Origin: Bacteroidia bacterium
Lineage (GTDB): Bacteria; Bacteroidota; Bacteroidia; Bacteroidales; Azobacteroidaceae
Length of the DNA stretch: 47,279 bases
Assembly (NCBI GenBank): GCA_025999115.1
Contig: BNWW01000010.1
Coordinates: forward strand, 1 to 47,279
Direction: 5' to 3'
Shown: positions 27,365 through 36,318 of the stretch, in pieces
Layout: every line of letters starts with the position of its first letter
How positions within the stretch are numbered: position 1 is the stretch's first letter
Notes under the pieces: generated by a model
Databases searched by the model: none
What the model was told of the DNA's origin: nothing
What the model saw: the letters and a program-made list of their open reading frames with translations, nothing else
Position numbers and translations under genes: made by a program

Positions 27365-28498
27365 TTATTTTTTTTGTTCGGATGTTACAGAGTAATCGGT
27401 ATGATACTCAATGAGATACAGATTTGTATTGATATAACCGCTTTGCGCATTGACTCGCTCGAAATAAAAATCGGTTTGCAAACCCGAAAAAGCCGTTTTT
27501 TTATTAGCCAGCGTGAGCAAAAAATACATTCCGGTATCGTAGCCCAATAATCCGTATTTCGGGAAAGTGTTTATCAATTCCTTGGAAAACCATTTGTGGT
27601 AATTGTTGCGGAATGTTTTTACTTTCGGCGAGAGCGGATCGGTGTAAAAAACGCTGTAAAACAAGGCATTAAACCGGAAAAAATCGTCCGTAAATTCGGT
27701 GCTGTAAATTTGCCACGAAGGATGTCCGAAGAGCGAAACGTTGATGTCGGGTGTATTTTGTTTGATTATTTTTAAAGGAAGGGTCAATTTTAATAAAGCA
27801 TCGCTGCTATCGTCGGAAGGAACCAAGACGTTGTTTTTATCGTTTTTCAGATAGAGCGCCAAATCATTTTCCAATAATTCTTCCGTGTCAATGACTTGAT
27901 AAGCCATATTTCTTGATTTCAATTCGGTTTGCAGGGCTTGGACAAAATCCGTTTTATTGCCTTTTCCGGCAGGCGCATGAAATAGAATATTGTCGTTTTT
28001 GTAGCGTTGGGAAAAAGCTTTGACGACCTTTTTATAAAGATGCGTTTGCGGTGTATTGATTTGATACACAGAGCGATTGTTGGATGTTTCGTCGGTTTTT
28101 GAGGTAAACGGAATCACGTAAGGCGTGTTTTTTTTCTTGCAAAATTCGGAAATCAGTTTGATTTGTTGTTCGGATAATCCGCCGATAACAACATCCAGAT
28201 CCGTCCAGTACAATTCAGCGAAAATATCCGGTAATTTTTTTGTATCTTGTCCAATATCAAATACTTGTAGATTTACCGAAATGCCTTTTTTCTTGATTTC
28301 TTCCAAAGCCAATAAAAAACCTTCGTAATATTCGATCATCCGGTTGCCCGACGAAAAAGGTAATAACAAGATGGTTTGCAAGGGCTTTTCCGGGGTTTGC
28401 GAAAATAAATTCGCTTCCGAATAAAATGCTTCTTCCGATTTTACGTTAAATAAGAAAGTAGTTATCAGAATGAAAAATAATAAAATTTTTTGTTGCAT
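27365..28498 (-). CDS. Periplasmic-binding-protein-like exported protein
   Basis: I start at the ATG at 28498, which gives a clean signal peptide (MQQKILLFFILITTFLF); a longer frame upstream overlaps the divergent promoters. The 377-aa product resembles type 1 periplasmic-binding folds (Peripla_BP_6): ILLLPFSSGNRMIEYYEGFLLALEEI, VVIGGLSEQQIKLISEFCKKKNTPYVIPF, and a late GYDTGMYFLLTL motif. In Bacteroidales such proteins sometimes carry a LysM domain in front; none is seen here. It is the first gene of the operon with porT-like, ABC ATPase, GNAT and ATP-grasp-like genes. It may bind a peptide- or wall-derived ligand, or be a structural envelope protein. Spacing to porT-like is 1 base. Confidence 0.65.
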   Translation of the reverse strand: MQQKILLFFILITTFLFNVKSEEAFYSEANLFSQTPEKPLQTILLLPFSSGNRMIEYYEGFLLALEEIKKKGISVNLQVFDIGQDTKKLPDIFAELYWTDLDVVIGGLSEQQIKLISEFCKKKNTPYVIPFTSKTDETSNNRSVYQINTPQTHLYKKVVKAFSQRYKNDNILFHAPAGKGNKTDFVQALQTELKSRNMAYQVIDTEELLENDLALYLKNDKNNVLVPSDDSSDALLKLTLPLKIIKQNTPDINVSLFGHPSWQIYSTEFTDDFFRFNALFYSVFYTDPLSPKVKTFRNNYHKWFSKELINTFPKYGLLGYDTGMYFLLTLANKKTAFSGLQTDFYFERVNAQSGYINTNLYLIEYHTDYSVTSEQKK

Positions 28499-28524
28499 AA
28501 AAATCTCATGTATAGATTGCCGTG

Positions 28525-28532
28525 CAAAGTTA
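28525..28532 (-). promoter_or_regulatory. -7 element for the five-gene operon
   Basis: On the minus strand TAACTTTG matches TAnnTTTG, 26 bases before the ATG at 28498. It supports that start. Confidence 0.45.
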
Positions 28533-28543
28533 GAAAAAATTCT

Positions 28544-28551
28544 TAATTTTG
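28544..28551 (+). promoter_or_regulatory. -7 element for the T9SS type B gene
   Basis: TAATTTTG matches TAnnTTTG and ends 4 bases before the ATG at 28556. If used, the transcript would begin at or next to the start codon. It is divergent to the element at 28525-28532. Confidence 0.35.
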
Positions 28552-28555
28552 GAGC

Positions 28556-29848
28556 ATGAAAAAACAGATACTTACAATACTTCTTGTTTTGTGCGGTTTT
28601 TCGCTCTTTGCCCAATATACGGTTCGAGGAGGAAAAAATATGCCTTATGAACTTCCCGGTGCAGCTTTTCATCATCAGGTTTTTATTTTGAACGGATTGG
28701 AAAACGCCGAAATTTCGTTTACTTCGTCCGTTTCGGAAGCGCATCAATGGTATCGTTATGACACGAATGCTGCTATTGCAGTGCCGGTTTCATGTCAGCA
28801 GACCGGAAATACTTCCGTAATTACCGGTGTGAGCGACGGTTACGGATATTTTGTGGGGACAGCCAACGATCCGGCGACAAATTATGTGTGGATTATTGAT
28901 TATACGCCTTATGCTTCGGTTTTGTCCGGTATCGAAACGGAAGAAAGTTCGGATGTGTGCGATTATTTGCGTTTTTCGGTCGATGCGGAAAATACTGCTC
29001 CCTTGGCATATTATACTTGCGACGGAAAAAGAACTTCCATTCCTAAAACTTTTCGCTTGACATACAATGATTTGACCTGGGACGAGGATAATACAATATT
29101 TTCAGAACATTCCAAAGAAAAAATCACGGATAATTTGACATCGCTTTTCGTCGATGCCCCTCTTATGAACACCTCTTTCACTTTAAAAGGTGATCATCTC
29201 GCCGAATATTTCGGAACGGCCACTATGGTAACGACCAACAATGATTACGCCGCCGTCGCCTTGCGCGTTTATTCCGATACCATCCAAGTAAAAACCGAAG
29301 GCGAAACCGAAAATACAACCGAAATGTCCGCTCCGGTTGAAATCACATTCAACGCTTATGCCAACGAACCGGTAGCTGGAATGTACATCTGGGAAATCCA
29401 AAAGAAACTCGCCGGCGACCAAACCCAAACCTTGTTGCGCTACACGGGAAAAACCGTAAGTTATACTTTTCAAGAATCGGGCGATTTTATAGCCAAACTC
29501 GAAGTTATCGGCGTAGGTTCCGTTTGCGACAATAATGACGAAAGTTACGATATTCACATCGGTGCGTCGGATTTGCAGTTGCCCAACGCATTCAGTCCGG
29601 GCAGTTCAATCGGTTCCAACGATATTTATCGGGTAGCATATAAATCATTAATTCGTTTTAAAGCTTCCATTTACAACCGTTGGGGCAATCTGTTGTTTCA
29701 TTGGGAAGACCCGGCGCAGGGTTGGGACGGCCGCGTGGATGGGCGATTTGTTCCTTCGGGAGTGTATTTTATTGTGGTGGAAGCGACCGGCGCTGATGGA
29801 AAAAAATATTATCAGTCGAGTGATATTAATATTTTGCGGAAGAAGTGA
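28556..29848 (+). CDS. Secreted protein with T9SS type B (CHU_C) sorting domain
   Basis: The 430-aa protein has a signal peptide (SLFAQ) and a C-terminal gliding-motility-associated domain over about residues 340-430 (LPNAFSPGSSIGSNDIYRV, IYNRWGNLLFHW, GWDGRVDGRFVPSGVYF, ending in INILRKK). This is the type B signal recognised by the type IX secretion system, so the protein crosses the outer membrane and stays on or leaves the cell surface. The body (30-330) has beta-rich Ig-like or PKD-like segments with pairs of cysteines and no known enzyme motif. It is divergent to the PorT-like operon. Function unknown, possibly structural or adhesive. Confidence 0.85.
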   Translation: MKKQILTILLVLCGFSLFAQYTVRGGKNMPYELPGAAFHHQVFILNGLENAEISFTSSVSEAHQWYRYDTNAAIAVPVSCQQTGNTSVITGVSDGYGYFVGTANDPATNYVWIIDYTPYASVLSGIETEESSDVCDYLRFSVDAENTAPLAYYTCDGKRTSIPKTFRLTYNDLTWDEDNTIFSEHSKEKITDNLTSLFVDAPLMNTSFTLKGDHLAEYFGTATMVTTNNDYAAVALRVYSDTIQVKTEGETENTTEMSAPVEITFNAYANEPVAGMYIWEIQKKLAGDQTQTLLRYTGKTVSYTFQESGDFIAKLEVIGVGSVCDNNDESYDIHIGASDLQLPNAFSPGSSIGSNDIYRVAYKSLIRFKASIYNRWGNLLFHWEDPAQGWDGRVDGRFVPSGVYFIVVEATGADGKKYYQSSDINILRKK

Positions 29849-29902
29849 TTTGCAAAACAAATATCCGGGCAATTTTGTTAATATTACAATAAAATTTCAT
29901 AT

Positions 29903-31966
29903 ATGATCAATCAACAACTCATTCATCCGAAAAGTATTGTGGTAGTAGGCGGTTCCAATAACACCTCCAAACCCGGCGGCAATTGTGTAAAGAATTTATT
30001 GAAAGCCGGTTACGCCGGTCAATTGTATGTGGTAAATCCCAAAGAGGATGAAGTGCAAGGCTTGAAGAGTTACCGGCGCGTTTCGGATATTCCGGATACG
30101 GATTTGGCTATTATCGCCATTCCCGCGCAAGCTTGTTTGGAAACCGTAAGCATTTTGGCCAAGGAAAAAAATGTAAAAGCGTTTGTGATGTTTTCGGCCG
30201 GATTCAAGGAAGAAAGTGCGGAAGGCGCCTTGCTCGAAAAGGAAATTTGTCGCATCGCCACCGAAGCCGGAGCTTCGTTAATTGGGCCGAACTGCATCGG
30301 AATCCTCAATCGTTTTCATCAGAGCGTATTCACAAGTCCTACGCCGATGATGAGCGAAAATGGGGTGGATATGGTTTCGAGTTCGGGAAGTACGGCTTTG
30401 TACATCATCGAAACAAGTATGCGAATGGGATTGCGTTTCAATTCGATGTGGTCGATCGGAAATGCGGCGCAAATCACGGTCGAAGATGTGCTGGAATACA
30501 TGGATGTGAATTTTAATCCCGATACCGACCCGAAAATCAAGTTGTTATACATCGAGAGCATCAAAGATCCTGATAAATTATTGGAACATACGTCGTCGTT
30601 GATTCGAAAAGGTTGCCGCATCGCCGCTATCAAATCGGGAACGTCGGAATCGGGTAGTCGCGCCGCTGCTTCACATACAGGAGCGATGGCGAGTTCCGAT
30701 TTAGCCGTGGAAGCTTTGTTCCGGAAAGCGGGAATCGTACGCTGTTATAGTCGCGAAGAATTGGCCGCGATTGGCGCCGTTTTCACATTGAAAGAATTGA
30801 AAGGCGAGAATATAGCCATTGTTACGCAAGCCGGTGGAGCTGCTGTGATGTTGACCGATGCTTTGTCGAAAGGCGGCATGGAAATCCCCTCCTTAGCCGA
30901 TAATCCTTCGGCGGCGGAATTGAAAACGCAATTGCATCCCGGTTCGTCGGTTAATAATCCGATTGATATTTTGGGAACGGGAACGGCGCAACATCTTTCA
31001 TTGGCTATCGATTATTGCGAACAGAAATTCGATAATATCGACGGAATTGCGGTAATTTTCGGCAGTCCGGGCTTGAATAAAGTGTTTGAGGCTTACGAAG
31101 TGATCGACCAAAAAATGAAAACGTGCAGCAAACCGATTTATCCGGTTTTGCCGTCGGTGTCTTCGGCTTGGGACGAAACCAATTTTTTCATCGAAAAAGG
31201 ACACGTCAATTTCAGCGACGAAGTAGGTTTGGCCAATGCGCTGACTACAACTTTGCAAACGCCTCGCCCATTGGCTAACAATCTGGAATTGAAAGGAGTA
31301 GATATTCCTTTGATGCGTCGAATCATCGACGGCATACCCGAATCAGGGTATATTGCGCCGAAATTGGTACAGGAATTGTTTCGGGCGGCCGGAATCCCGA
31401 TGGTCGAAGAATTGGTTTCCGCCAAATGGAAAGAAATCAAAGATTTTGCTGTCAAAACCGGTTTTCCGGTAGTGGCCAAGGTGGTTGGGCCGGTTCATAA
31501 ATCGGATGTAGGCGGCGTGGTGTTGAATATCCGTTCCGAAAAACATTTGCAAATCGAGTTTGAACGTTTGATGCACATAGCGGATGCCAAAGCGGTAATG
31601 ATTCAACCGATGTTGAAAGGGAAGGAATTGTTTGCCGGAGCCAAATACGAAGAAAAATTCGGACACATTGTTCTCTGCGGCTTAGGCGGCATTTTTGTGG
31701 AAATTTTCAAGGATGTTGCCTCCGGTTTGGCTCCTTTGGCCACCGAAGAAGCCTTGTCGATGATTCGTTCGTTGCGCGGGTACAAAGTTTTCCAAGGCGC
31801 ACGGGGGCAAAAAGGGATCGACGAGTGGCAATTCGCCAATATTATTGTTCGTCTTTCGGCTTTGTTGCGGTTTGCAACGGAGATTAAAGAGTTGGATATT
31901 AATCCGTTATTGGCTACAGATCACGGAATTATTGCGGTGGATGCGCGGATTCGAGTGGAGAAATAA
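29903..31966 (+). CDS. ADP-forming acyl-CoA (acetate-CoA) synthetase
   Basis: The 687-aa protein has both halves of NDP-forming acyl-CoA synthetases in one chain. First the CoA-binding Rossmann domain (HPKSIVVVGGSNNTSKPGGNCVKNL, residues 9-33; GASLIGPNCIGILN about 124-137). Then the ligase domain with the phosphorylated His in ASHTGAMASSD (about residue 258). Last a C-terminal ATP-grasp domain (from about 465, with FPVVAKVVGPVHKSDVGGV and ELDINPLLA at the end). It converts acyl-CoA, ADP and Pi to acid, CoA and ATP, a substrate-level energy step in fermenting bacteria. Length and motifs are complete. It is convergent with aroE (3 bases between stops). Confidence 0.92.
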   Translation: MINQQLIHPKSIVVVGGSNNTSKPGGNCVKNLLKAGYAGQLYVVNPKEDEVQGLKSYRRVSDIPDTDLAIIAIPAQACLETVSILAKEKNVKAFVMFSAGFKEESAEGALLEKEICRIATEAGASLIGPNCIGILNRFHQSVFTSPTPMMSENGVDMVSSSGSTALYIIETSMRMGLRFNSMWSIGNAAQITVEDVLEYMDVNFNPDTDPKIKLLYIESIKDPDKLLEHTSSLIRKGCRIAAIKSGTSESGSRAAASHTGAMASSDLAVEALFRKAGIVRCYSREELAAIGAVFTLKELKGENIAIVTQAGGAAVMLTDALSKGGMEIPSLADNPSAAELKTQLHPGSSVNNPIDILGTGTAQHLSLAIDYCEQKFDNIDGIAVIFGSPGLNKVFEAYEVIDQKMKTCSKPIYPVLPSVSSAWDETNFFIEKGHVNFSDEVGLANALTTTLQTPRPLANNLELKGVDIPLMRRIIDGIPESGYIAPKLVQELFRAAGIPMVEELVSAKWKEIKDFAVKTGFPVVAKVVGPVHKSDVGGVVLNIRSEKHLQIEFERLMHIADAKAVMIQPMLKGKELFAGAKYEEKFGHIVLCGLGGIFVEIFKDVASGLAPLATEEALSMIRSLRGYKVFQGARGQKGIDEWQFANIIVRLSALLRFATEIKELDINPLLATDHGIIAVDARIRVEK

Positions 31967-31969
31967 ATT

Positions 31970-32713
31970 TTAACTATTCCAAAATTCCCATCCCGCAAAG
32001 GCTTGCAGCAGAAGCATTTCCAATCCGTTTTTAACGGTAGCTCCCTGCGCCAAGCCTTTTTTCATGAAAAGCGTTTCGTTGGGATTATAGAGTAAATCGT
32101 AGAGGATATGCTTGTCGGTCAGCAAGTTATAGGGTATGCCCGGACATTCGTCCACTTTCGGAAACATTCCTACCGGCGTGCAATTGACAATAACGGTGTG
32201 GCTATCCATCACTTCCGGCGTTAAATCGTCGTAAGAAAGAATGTCCTTCGCCTTTTTTTCGCGAGAAACATAAGTCGGAATCACGCCTAATTGCTTCAAT
32301 CCGTAAAAAACGGCTTTGGCAGCTCCGCCGGTGCCTAAAATAAGTGCATTGGCGTGATGCAATTGCAACATGGGAGAGATCGATTCCTTGAATCCGATAA
32401 TATCCGAATTATATCCCATCAACTTGATTTTCCCTTTGTTACGGCTGATTTTGATGACATTGACGGCGCCGATCAGTTGTGCATTTTCACTCAATTGATC
32501 TAAATACGGAATCACTTGTTCTTTATATGGAATCGTAACGTTCAAGCCTTTTAAATGGGGATGTGTTTTTAGAATCGATTTAAATTCTTTAATCGATGGA
32601 ATTTCAAAATTAATGTATTCTGCGTCGATTTGCTCGGCGGAAAATTTGTCGTTAAAATATCCTCTTGAAAACGAATGTTTTAACGGATAACCGATAAGGC
32701 CGTATTGATCCAC
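31970..32713 (-). CDS. aroE: Shikimate dehydrogenase
   Basis: The 247-aa enzyme reduces 3-dehydroshikimate to shikimate with NADPH in aromatic amino-acid synthesis. It shows the substrate-binding opening GLIGYPLKHSFSRGYF (residues 5-20), the LNVTIPYKE motif with the catalytic Lys (about 58-66), GAVNVIK, and the NADP-binding GTGGAAKAVF (about 127-136), and ends with a GLEMLLLQAFAGWEFW helix. Length is normal for Bacteroidetes. It follows purC by 8 bases and is surely co-transcribed. Confidence 0.95.
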   Translation of the reverse strand: MDQYGLIGYPLKHSFSRGYFNDKFSAEQIDAEYINFEIPSIKEFKSILKTHPHLKGLNVTIPYKEQVIPYLDQLSENAQLIGAVNVIKISRNKGKIKLMGYNSDIIGFKESISPMLQLHHANALILGTGGAAKAVFYGLKQLGVIPTYVSREKKAKDILSYDDLTPEVMDSHTVIVNCTPVGMFPKVDECPGIPYNLLTDKHILYDLLYNPNETLFMKKGLAQGATVKNGLEMLLLQAFAGWEFWNS

Positions 32714-32721
32714 TTTTTAAA

Positions 32722-33672
32722 TTATGAGTTATGAATTAGGTAGTTTTTGATGTTTTGTTCGATGCGTTGCGTTACATCGGCTATATCGGCTTTAATAAAT
32801 TTTTGACCGGTAATGTGTTCATACAGTTCGATATAACGTTCGGATACACTGGCGCAATATTCGGGTGTCATTTCGGGAATCGCTTGCCCGGTTTTTCCCT
32901 GAAATCCGTTATCCATCAACCATTTGCGGACAAATTCTTTGGATAATTGCTTTTGTTCTTCGCCTTTTTCAAACCGTTCTTGATAACCTTCGGCGTAGAA
33001 ATAGCGCGATGAATCGGGGGTATGGATTTCGTCGATCAGGTAAATTTTTCCGTCTTTTTTACCAAATTCGTATTTCGTATCCACTAAAATCAGGCCTTTG
33101 GAGGCGGCGATTTCGGTTCCGCGTTGGAATAGCGCGTAGGTATATTTTTCCAATTGTTCGTAATCTTCTTTGGAAACCAAACCTTGAGCGATGATTTCTT
33201 CTTTTGAGATGTTTTCGTCGTGTCCTTCATCGGCTTTGGTGGTCGGCGTGATGATAGGATTGGTAAATTGTTCGTTTTCTTTCATTCCTTCGGGCAATGC
33301 CAGACCGCACAAAACACGGGCGCCGGCTTTGTATTCGCGCCATGCGCTTCCGGTCAGATAACCTCGTATAACCATCTCAACCTTAAAAGGTTCGCAACGT
33401 AAGCCGACGGTAACCACCGGATCGGGAGTCGCCAATTTCCAGTTGGGCAGAATGTCGGTCGTCGCATCCAAAAATTGCGAAGCGATTTGATTCAAAACTT
33501 GTCCTTTGTAGGGAATGCCTTTCGGAAGAATGACGTCGAAAGCCGAAATGCGGTCGGTGGCGATCATCACTAATTGATCTGGGCAGATGGAATAAACATC
33601 GCGTACTTTGCCGTGATACACAGCGGTTTGACCTGTAAAATTGAAATCTGTTCGGACTAATGTATTGCTCAT
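32722..33672 (-). CDS. purC: SAICAR synthetase (purine synthesis)
   Basis: The 316-aa enzyme joins aspartate to CAIR with ATP in de novo purine synthesis. Motifs are GKVRDVYSI near the N-terminus, [21 protein letters not shown] (in two parts), the [13 protein letters not shown] region and [15 protein letters not shown] use the ATG at 33672 ([10 protein letters not shown]); an upstream in-frame Met would add ten unrelated residues that overlap the promoter. It is the long form common in Bacteroidetes and leads the purC-aroE unit. In Bacteroides, from memory, a menaquinone methyltransferase gene often lies between these two; it is absent here. Confidence 0.95.
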   Translation of the reverse strand: MSNTLVRTDFNFTGQTAVYHGKVRDVYSICPDQLVMIATDRISAFDVILPKGIPYKGQVLNQIASQFLDATTDILPNWKLATPDPVVTVGLRCEPFKVEMVIRGYLTGSAWREYKAGARVLCGLALPEGMKENEQFTNPIITPTTKADEGHDENISKEEIIAQGLVSKEDYEQLEKYTYALFQRGTEIAASKGLILVDTKYEFGKKDGKIYLIDEIHTPDSSRYFYAEGYQERFEKGEEQKQLSKEFVRKWLMDNGFQGKTGQAIPEMTPEYCASVSERYIELYEHITGQKFIKADIADVTQRIEQNIKNYLIHNS

Positions 33673-33699
33673 AAAAATTGAAATTGACGAAAAATTATG

Positions 33700-33707
33700 C
33701 AAAAATA
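33700..33707 (-). promoter_or_regulatory. -7 element for purC-aroE
   Basis: On the minus strand TATTTTTG matches TAnnTTTG, 27 bases before the purC ATG at 33672. No clear -33 box is visible. Confidence 0.4.
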
Positions 33708-33761
33708 AGCATTTTACTTTGAATTTGTTGTGTTGGGAGGGGGAAAAAGCAGGGCAAACGC

Positions 33762-33812
33762 ATCTTAATTTGTGTTAAAAGAAGCCCTCCGGTCTTTAAC
33801 ACAAATTAAGAT
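33762..33812. repeat. 18-bp perfect inverted repeat at the symporter 3' end
   Basis: ATCTTAATTTGTGTTAAA (33762-33779) is exactly reverse-complemented at 33795-33812, around a 15-base loop. The right arm contains the last codons and stop of the symporter frame. The strong stem could end transcription from the symporter side, although no T-run follows it. Confidence 0.65.
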
Positions 33813-35028
33813 ACCAAAATACTTGTAACCAACAAAATAGGAACGAAAAACAGGAAATGGAAAGGCGCTTCGATGCCGAATCCGAATTTCAAAATCATGA
33901 TAACGGCGGCAAACCCCAAACCGAACATCAAACCGTAGAAAGAACCGTTTTTGGTGGAACGTTTCCAGAACAACCCGGCTAAAAAAGCTCCCACAATCGG
34001 CGGCGCCAAATAAGAAGAAAATTCTTGATAATAGGCAACTAACGAGGCAAATTCAGCCAATAAAGGCGCCCAGATTACAGCAACAATCAAAGCAATTAAG
34101 GAAGAAATCTGTCCTACTCGTACCAGGGTTTTCGACGAAGCGTTCGGCTTCCATGTCCGGTAAAAGTCCATCGTGAATAGTGTAGAAGCCGAATTTAAAG
34201 TCGCACTCAAAGCCGAAGTCAACGCTGAAATCATGGCGGCCACCAAAATTCCAATCAGTCCTACCGGCATCAATTGCATAACCAAACGCGGATAAACTTC
34301 GTTGGTGTCAATTCCGTAACCGGAACGCAAAGTATTCCCGTCGATAATTTCATTCGGCAAAATATTTCCGACACCGAACAAATCGATTCCGCGAGCAATC
34401 ATCCCCGGCGTAATGAAAATGAACAGTGTGAAAATATACAAAAAAGCGACAAACAAAAAGCCTAACCGCCCTTCATTGACAGATTTTGCCGACAAAACCC
34501 GTTGTACCATCATCTGATTATTTCCCCAAAAATAGAATCCCAAAAACGGAACACTAATAATCAAAGCCAACCACGGCATCGTCGTATCATTCGCCGGACG
34601 AATCAATTTTAACCAAACTCCATCGTGGAAACGTTCGTAAAATTCGCTCCAACCACCGATTTCCCGGAAACAGAAATACGATAGAAGTACCGAACCGGCA
34701 ATTAATATGACCGATTGCACCATTTCCGCATTAATAACCACGGCAAGAAAAACAAGGCAACGAAAATAATGACAAAAACCGCTCCGATATTATAATTGAA
34801 AACGGCTATCCCACTGATAAATCCTTCGCCCGACTGCCCGATAAGTGTTGAGGTACTGACACTTGCACCGAACAGCGAAAGGCCGATAATCAGCCAATTT
34901 TGCGATTTTCCGGCCAGAAAATAATCGCTGGCCGTCGTGTTTTTCCTGTTTTTCAACGCCCACCAAACAATGCCCACAATGAAAACCGCGATAATGGCAA
35001 TATCAATATAACCTACTTGAACATTCAT
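33806..35028 (-). pseudogene. Sodium:solute symporter (SSS family), internally deleted and C-truncated
   Basis: The N-terminal piece (35028 to about 34740) has the first SSS helices with YFLAGKSQNWLIIGLSLFGASVSTSTLIGQSGEGF. It reads FLPW and then diverges into a short tail that stops at 34702. The other frame resumes VINAEMVQSVILIAGSVLL, which in this family (ITDAVQAVILI-type helix) lies roughly 80 residues further on, so two to three helices are missing at the join. The rest, about 310 residues, is good SSS sequence but ends abruptly at SILVS within the inverted repeat, short of the last helices. SSS proteins import sugars with sodium. Placed right after GH130, it would have fed mannoside or similar products to that enzyme. 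Confidence 0.85.
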
Positions 35029-35034
35029 GTTGAA

Positions 35035-36054
35035 TTACGAATTACGGGTGTTGGACTTAATGAAAGCGATCAGTTCACGAATATCGGCTGTCGCCACACA
35101 GCAATATTGATCGGATGCTCCGTAATACACATATAATGTATTGTCAACCAATACATTACCATTTGGAAAAACGACACCCCATTTATACAAACCGCCGGTT
35201 TCGCATTTTGTTTCCGGTTCCAAAATAAAATCTTTGGTACGGTACAAAACCTTGCTTGGATCGTTCAAATCAAGCAGACAGGCGCCCACACGGTACGTGT
35301 AGTCTTTATCTACGCCGTGGTACAACATCAGCCAGCCTTCTTCCGTTTTAATCGGCGGCGTGTTGCCTCCGACTTTTATTTCCCACCATTCCTGCCCTTT
35401 CAGTAAAAGACGGCTCGGAACGTTCCACGTCATTAAATCGTAGGATGATTTAATCCAAACCGACGGATGTTCCGTCCCATATTGCTCGCCGGTATAATTT
35501 TTGGGACGGTGTAACATATAAAATTTTCCGTTAATTTTTTCGGGAAACAGGATGACATCGCGGTCGTCCAAAGCCGGTTCAGTCAATCGACCTACTTTTT
35601 TAAAATGCTTTAAATCTTTCGATACTGCCAAAGCCGTATTCCCGATATTTTCCAGTAAACATTTGGGAGCAAACTCATTATGATCATAAAATAATACTTC
35701 ATCGTATTCGTATTTCCAATATTGCCCAGCTGGATAAGGGCGGAAAGCGTAAGTCATATAAAATTCGTTACCAAACTTTATCACGCGCGGATCTTCCGTA
35801 GCGCCGGCATCAAAGCCATTGGGCGTGGGCGACAAAACCGGTGTATTTTGCACCCGTTGGAAATGGAAACCATCCGAGCTTTCCGCCAATCCGATATGGA
35901 TGATGTGATCCAAATCATCGCCCGCAGCACGATAAAGTAAGTAAAATTTGCCGTTTTCGTACCATGCGGCCGGATTGCAGGTTACTAAATTTTCCCAACT
36001 GTTTGCAGGATTAGGCGACAGGATTGGATTTCCTTCGTATTTTTTTAATCGCAT
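35035..36054 (-). CDS. GH130 glycoside phosphorylase/hydrolase
   Basis: The 339-aa protein is a five-bladed propeller of family GH130, whose members phosphorolyse (some hydrolyse) beta-mannosides in the cytoplasm. Motifs are YEGNPILSPNP at residues 5-15, TCNPAAWYENGKFYLLYRAAGDD, the acid region GFDAGATEDPRVIKF, and GGNTPPIKTEEGWLMLYHGVD. I use the ATG at 36054 (MRLKKYEG), since the longer frame crosses the promoter and adds residues foreign to the family. No signal peptide. It is first in a two-gene unit with the symporter (6 bases apart). Substrate is likely a mannose-containing disaccharide but the subfamily cannot be fixed by eye. Confidence 0.9.
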   Translation of the reverse strand: MRLKKYEGNPILSPNPANSWENLVTCNPAAWYENGKFYLLYRAAGDDLDHIIHIGLAESSDGFHFQRVQNTPVLSPTPNGFDAGATEDPRVIKFGNEFYMTYAFRPYPAGQYWKYEYDEVLFYDHNEFAPKCLLENIGNTALAVSKDLKHFKKVGRLTEPALDDRDVILFPEKINGKFYMLHRPKNYTGEQYGTEHPSVWIKSSYDLMTWNVPSRLLLKGQEWWEIKVGGNTPPIKTEEGWLMLYHGVDKDYTYRVGACLLDLNDPSKVLYRTKDFILEPETKCETGGLYKWGVVFPNGNVLVDNTLYVYYGASDQYCCVATADIRELIAFIKSNTRNS

Positions 36055-36079
36055 AATGAAAGTTATTAAATTGATGATG

Positions 36080-36087
36080 CAAAGGTA
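36080..36087 (-). promoter_or_regulatory. -7 element for GH130-symporter
   Basis: On the minus strand TACCTTTG matches TAnnTTTG, 25 bases before the ATG at 36054. It supports the shorter GH130 start. The rest of the gap to 36318 holds nothing I recognise. Confidence 0.5.
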
Positions 36088-36318
36088 TGCGGTATTTTGA
36101 TGCGAATATGATACTATTTTGTTTAATCGTGGTATTCTAATGAAACTCGTTTGAAACTCGTTCATTAATTTTATCTATCATCCCATCATTCAATTCGATA
36201 TAGAAATAAAACAGGAATTGGCAATTATTTCATACATTTTTGTGAATAAAGGGTAAGAAACAATTTTCATAAGCGGCTTGGCGTGGATGGCATTTCCTGT
36301 GAAACTGCCCACAAATTT

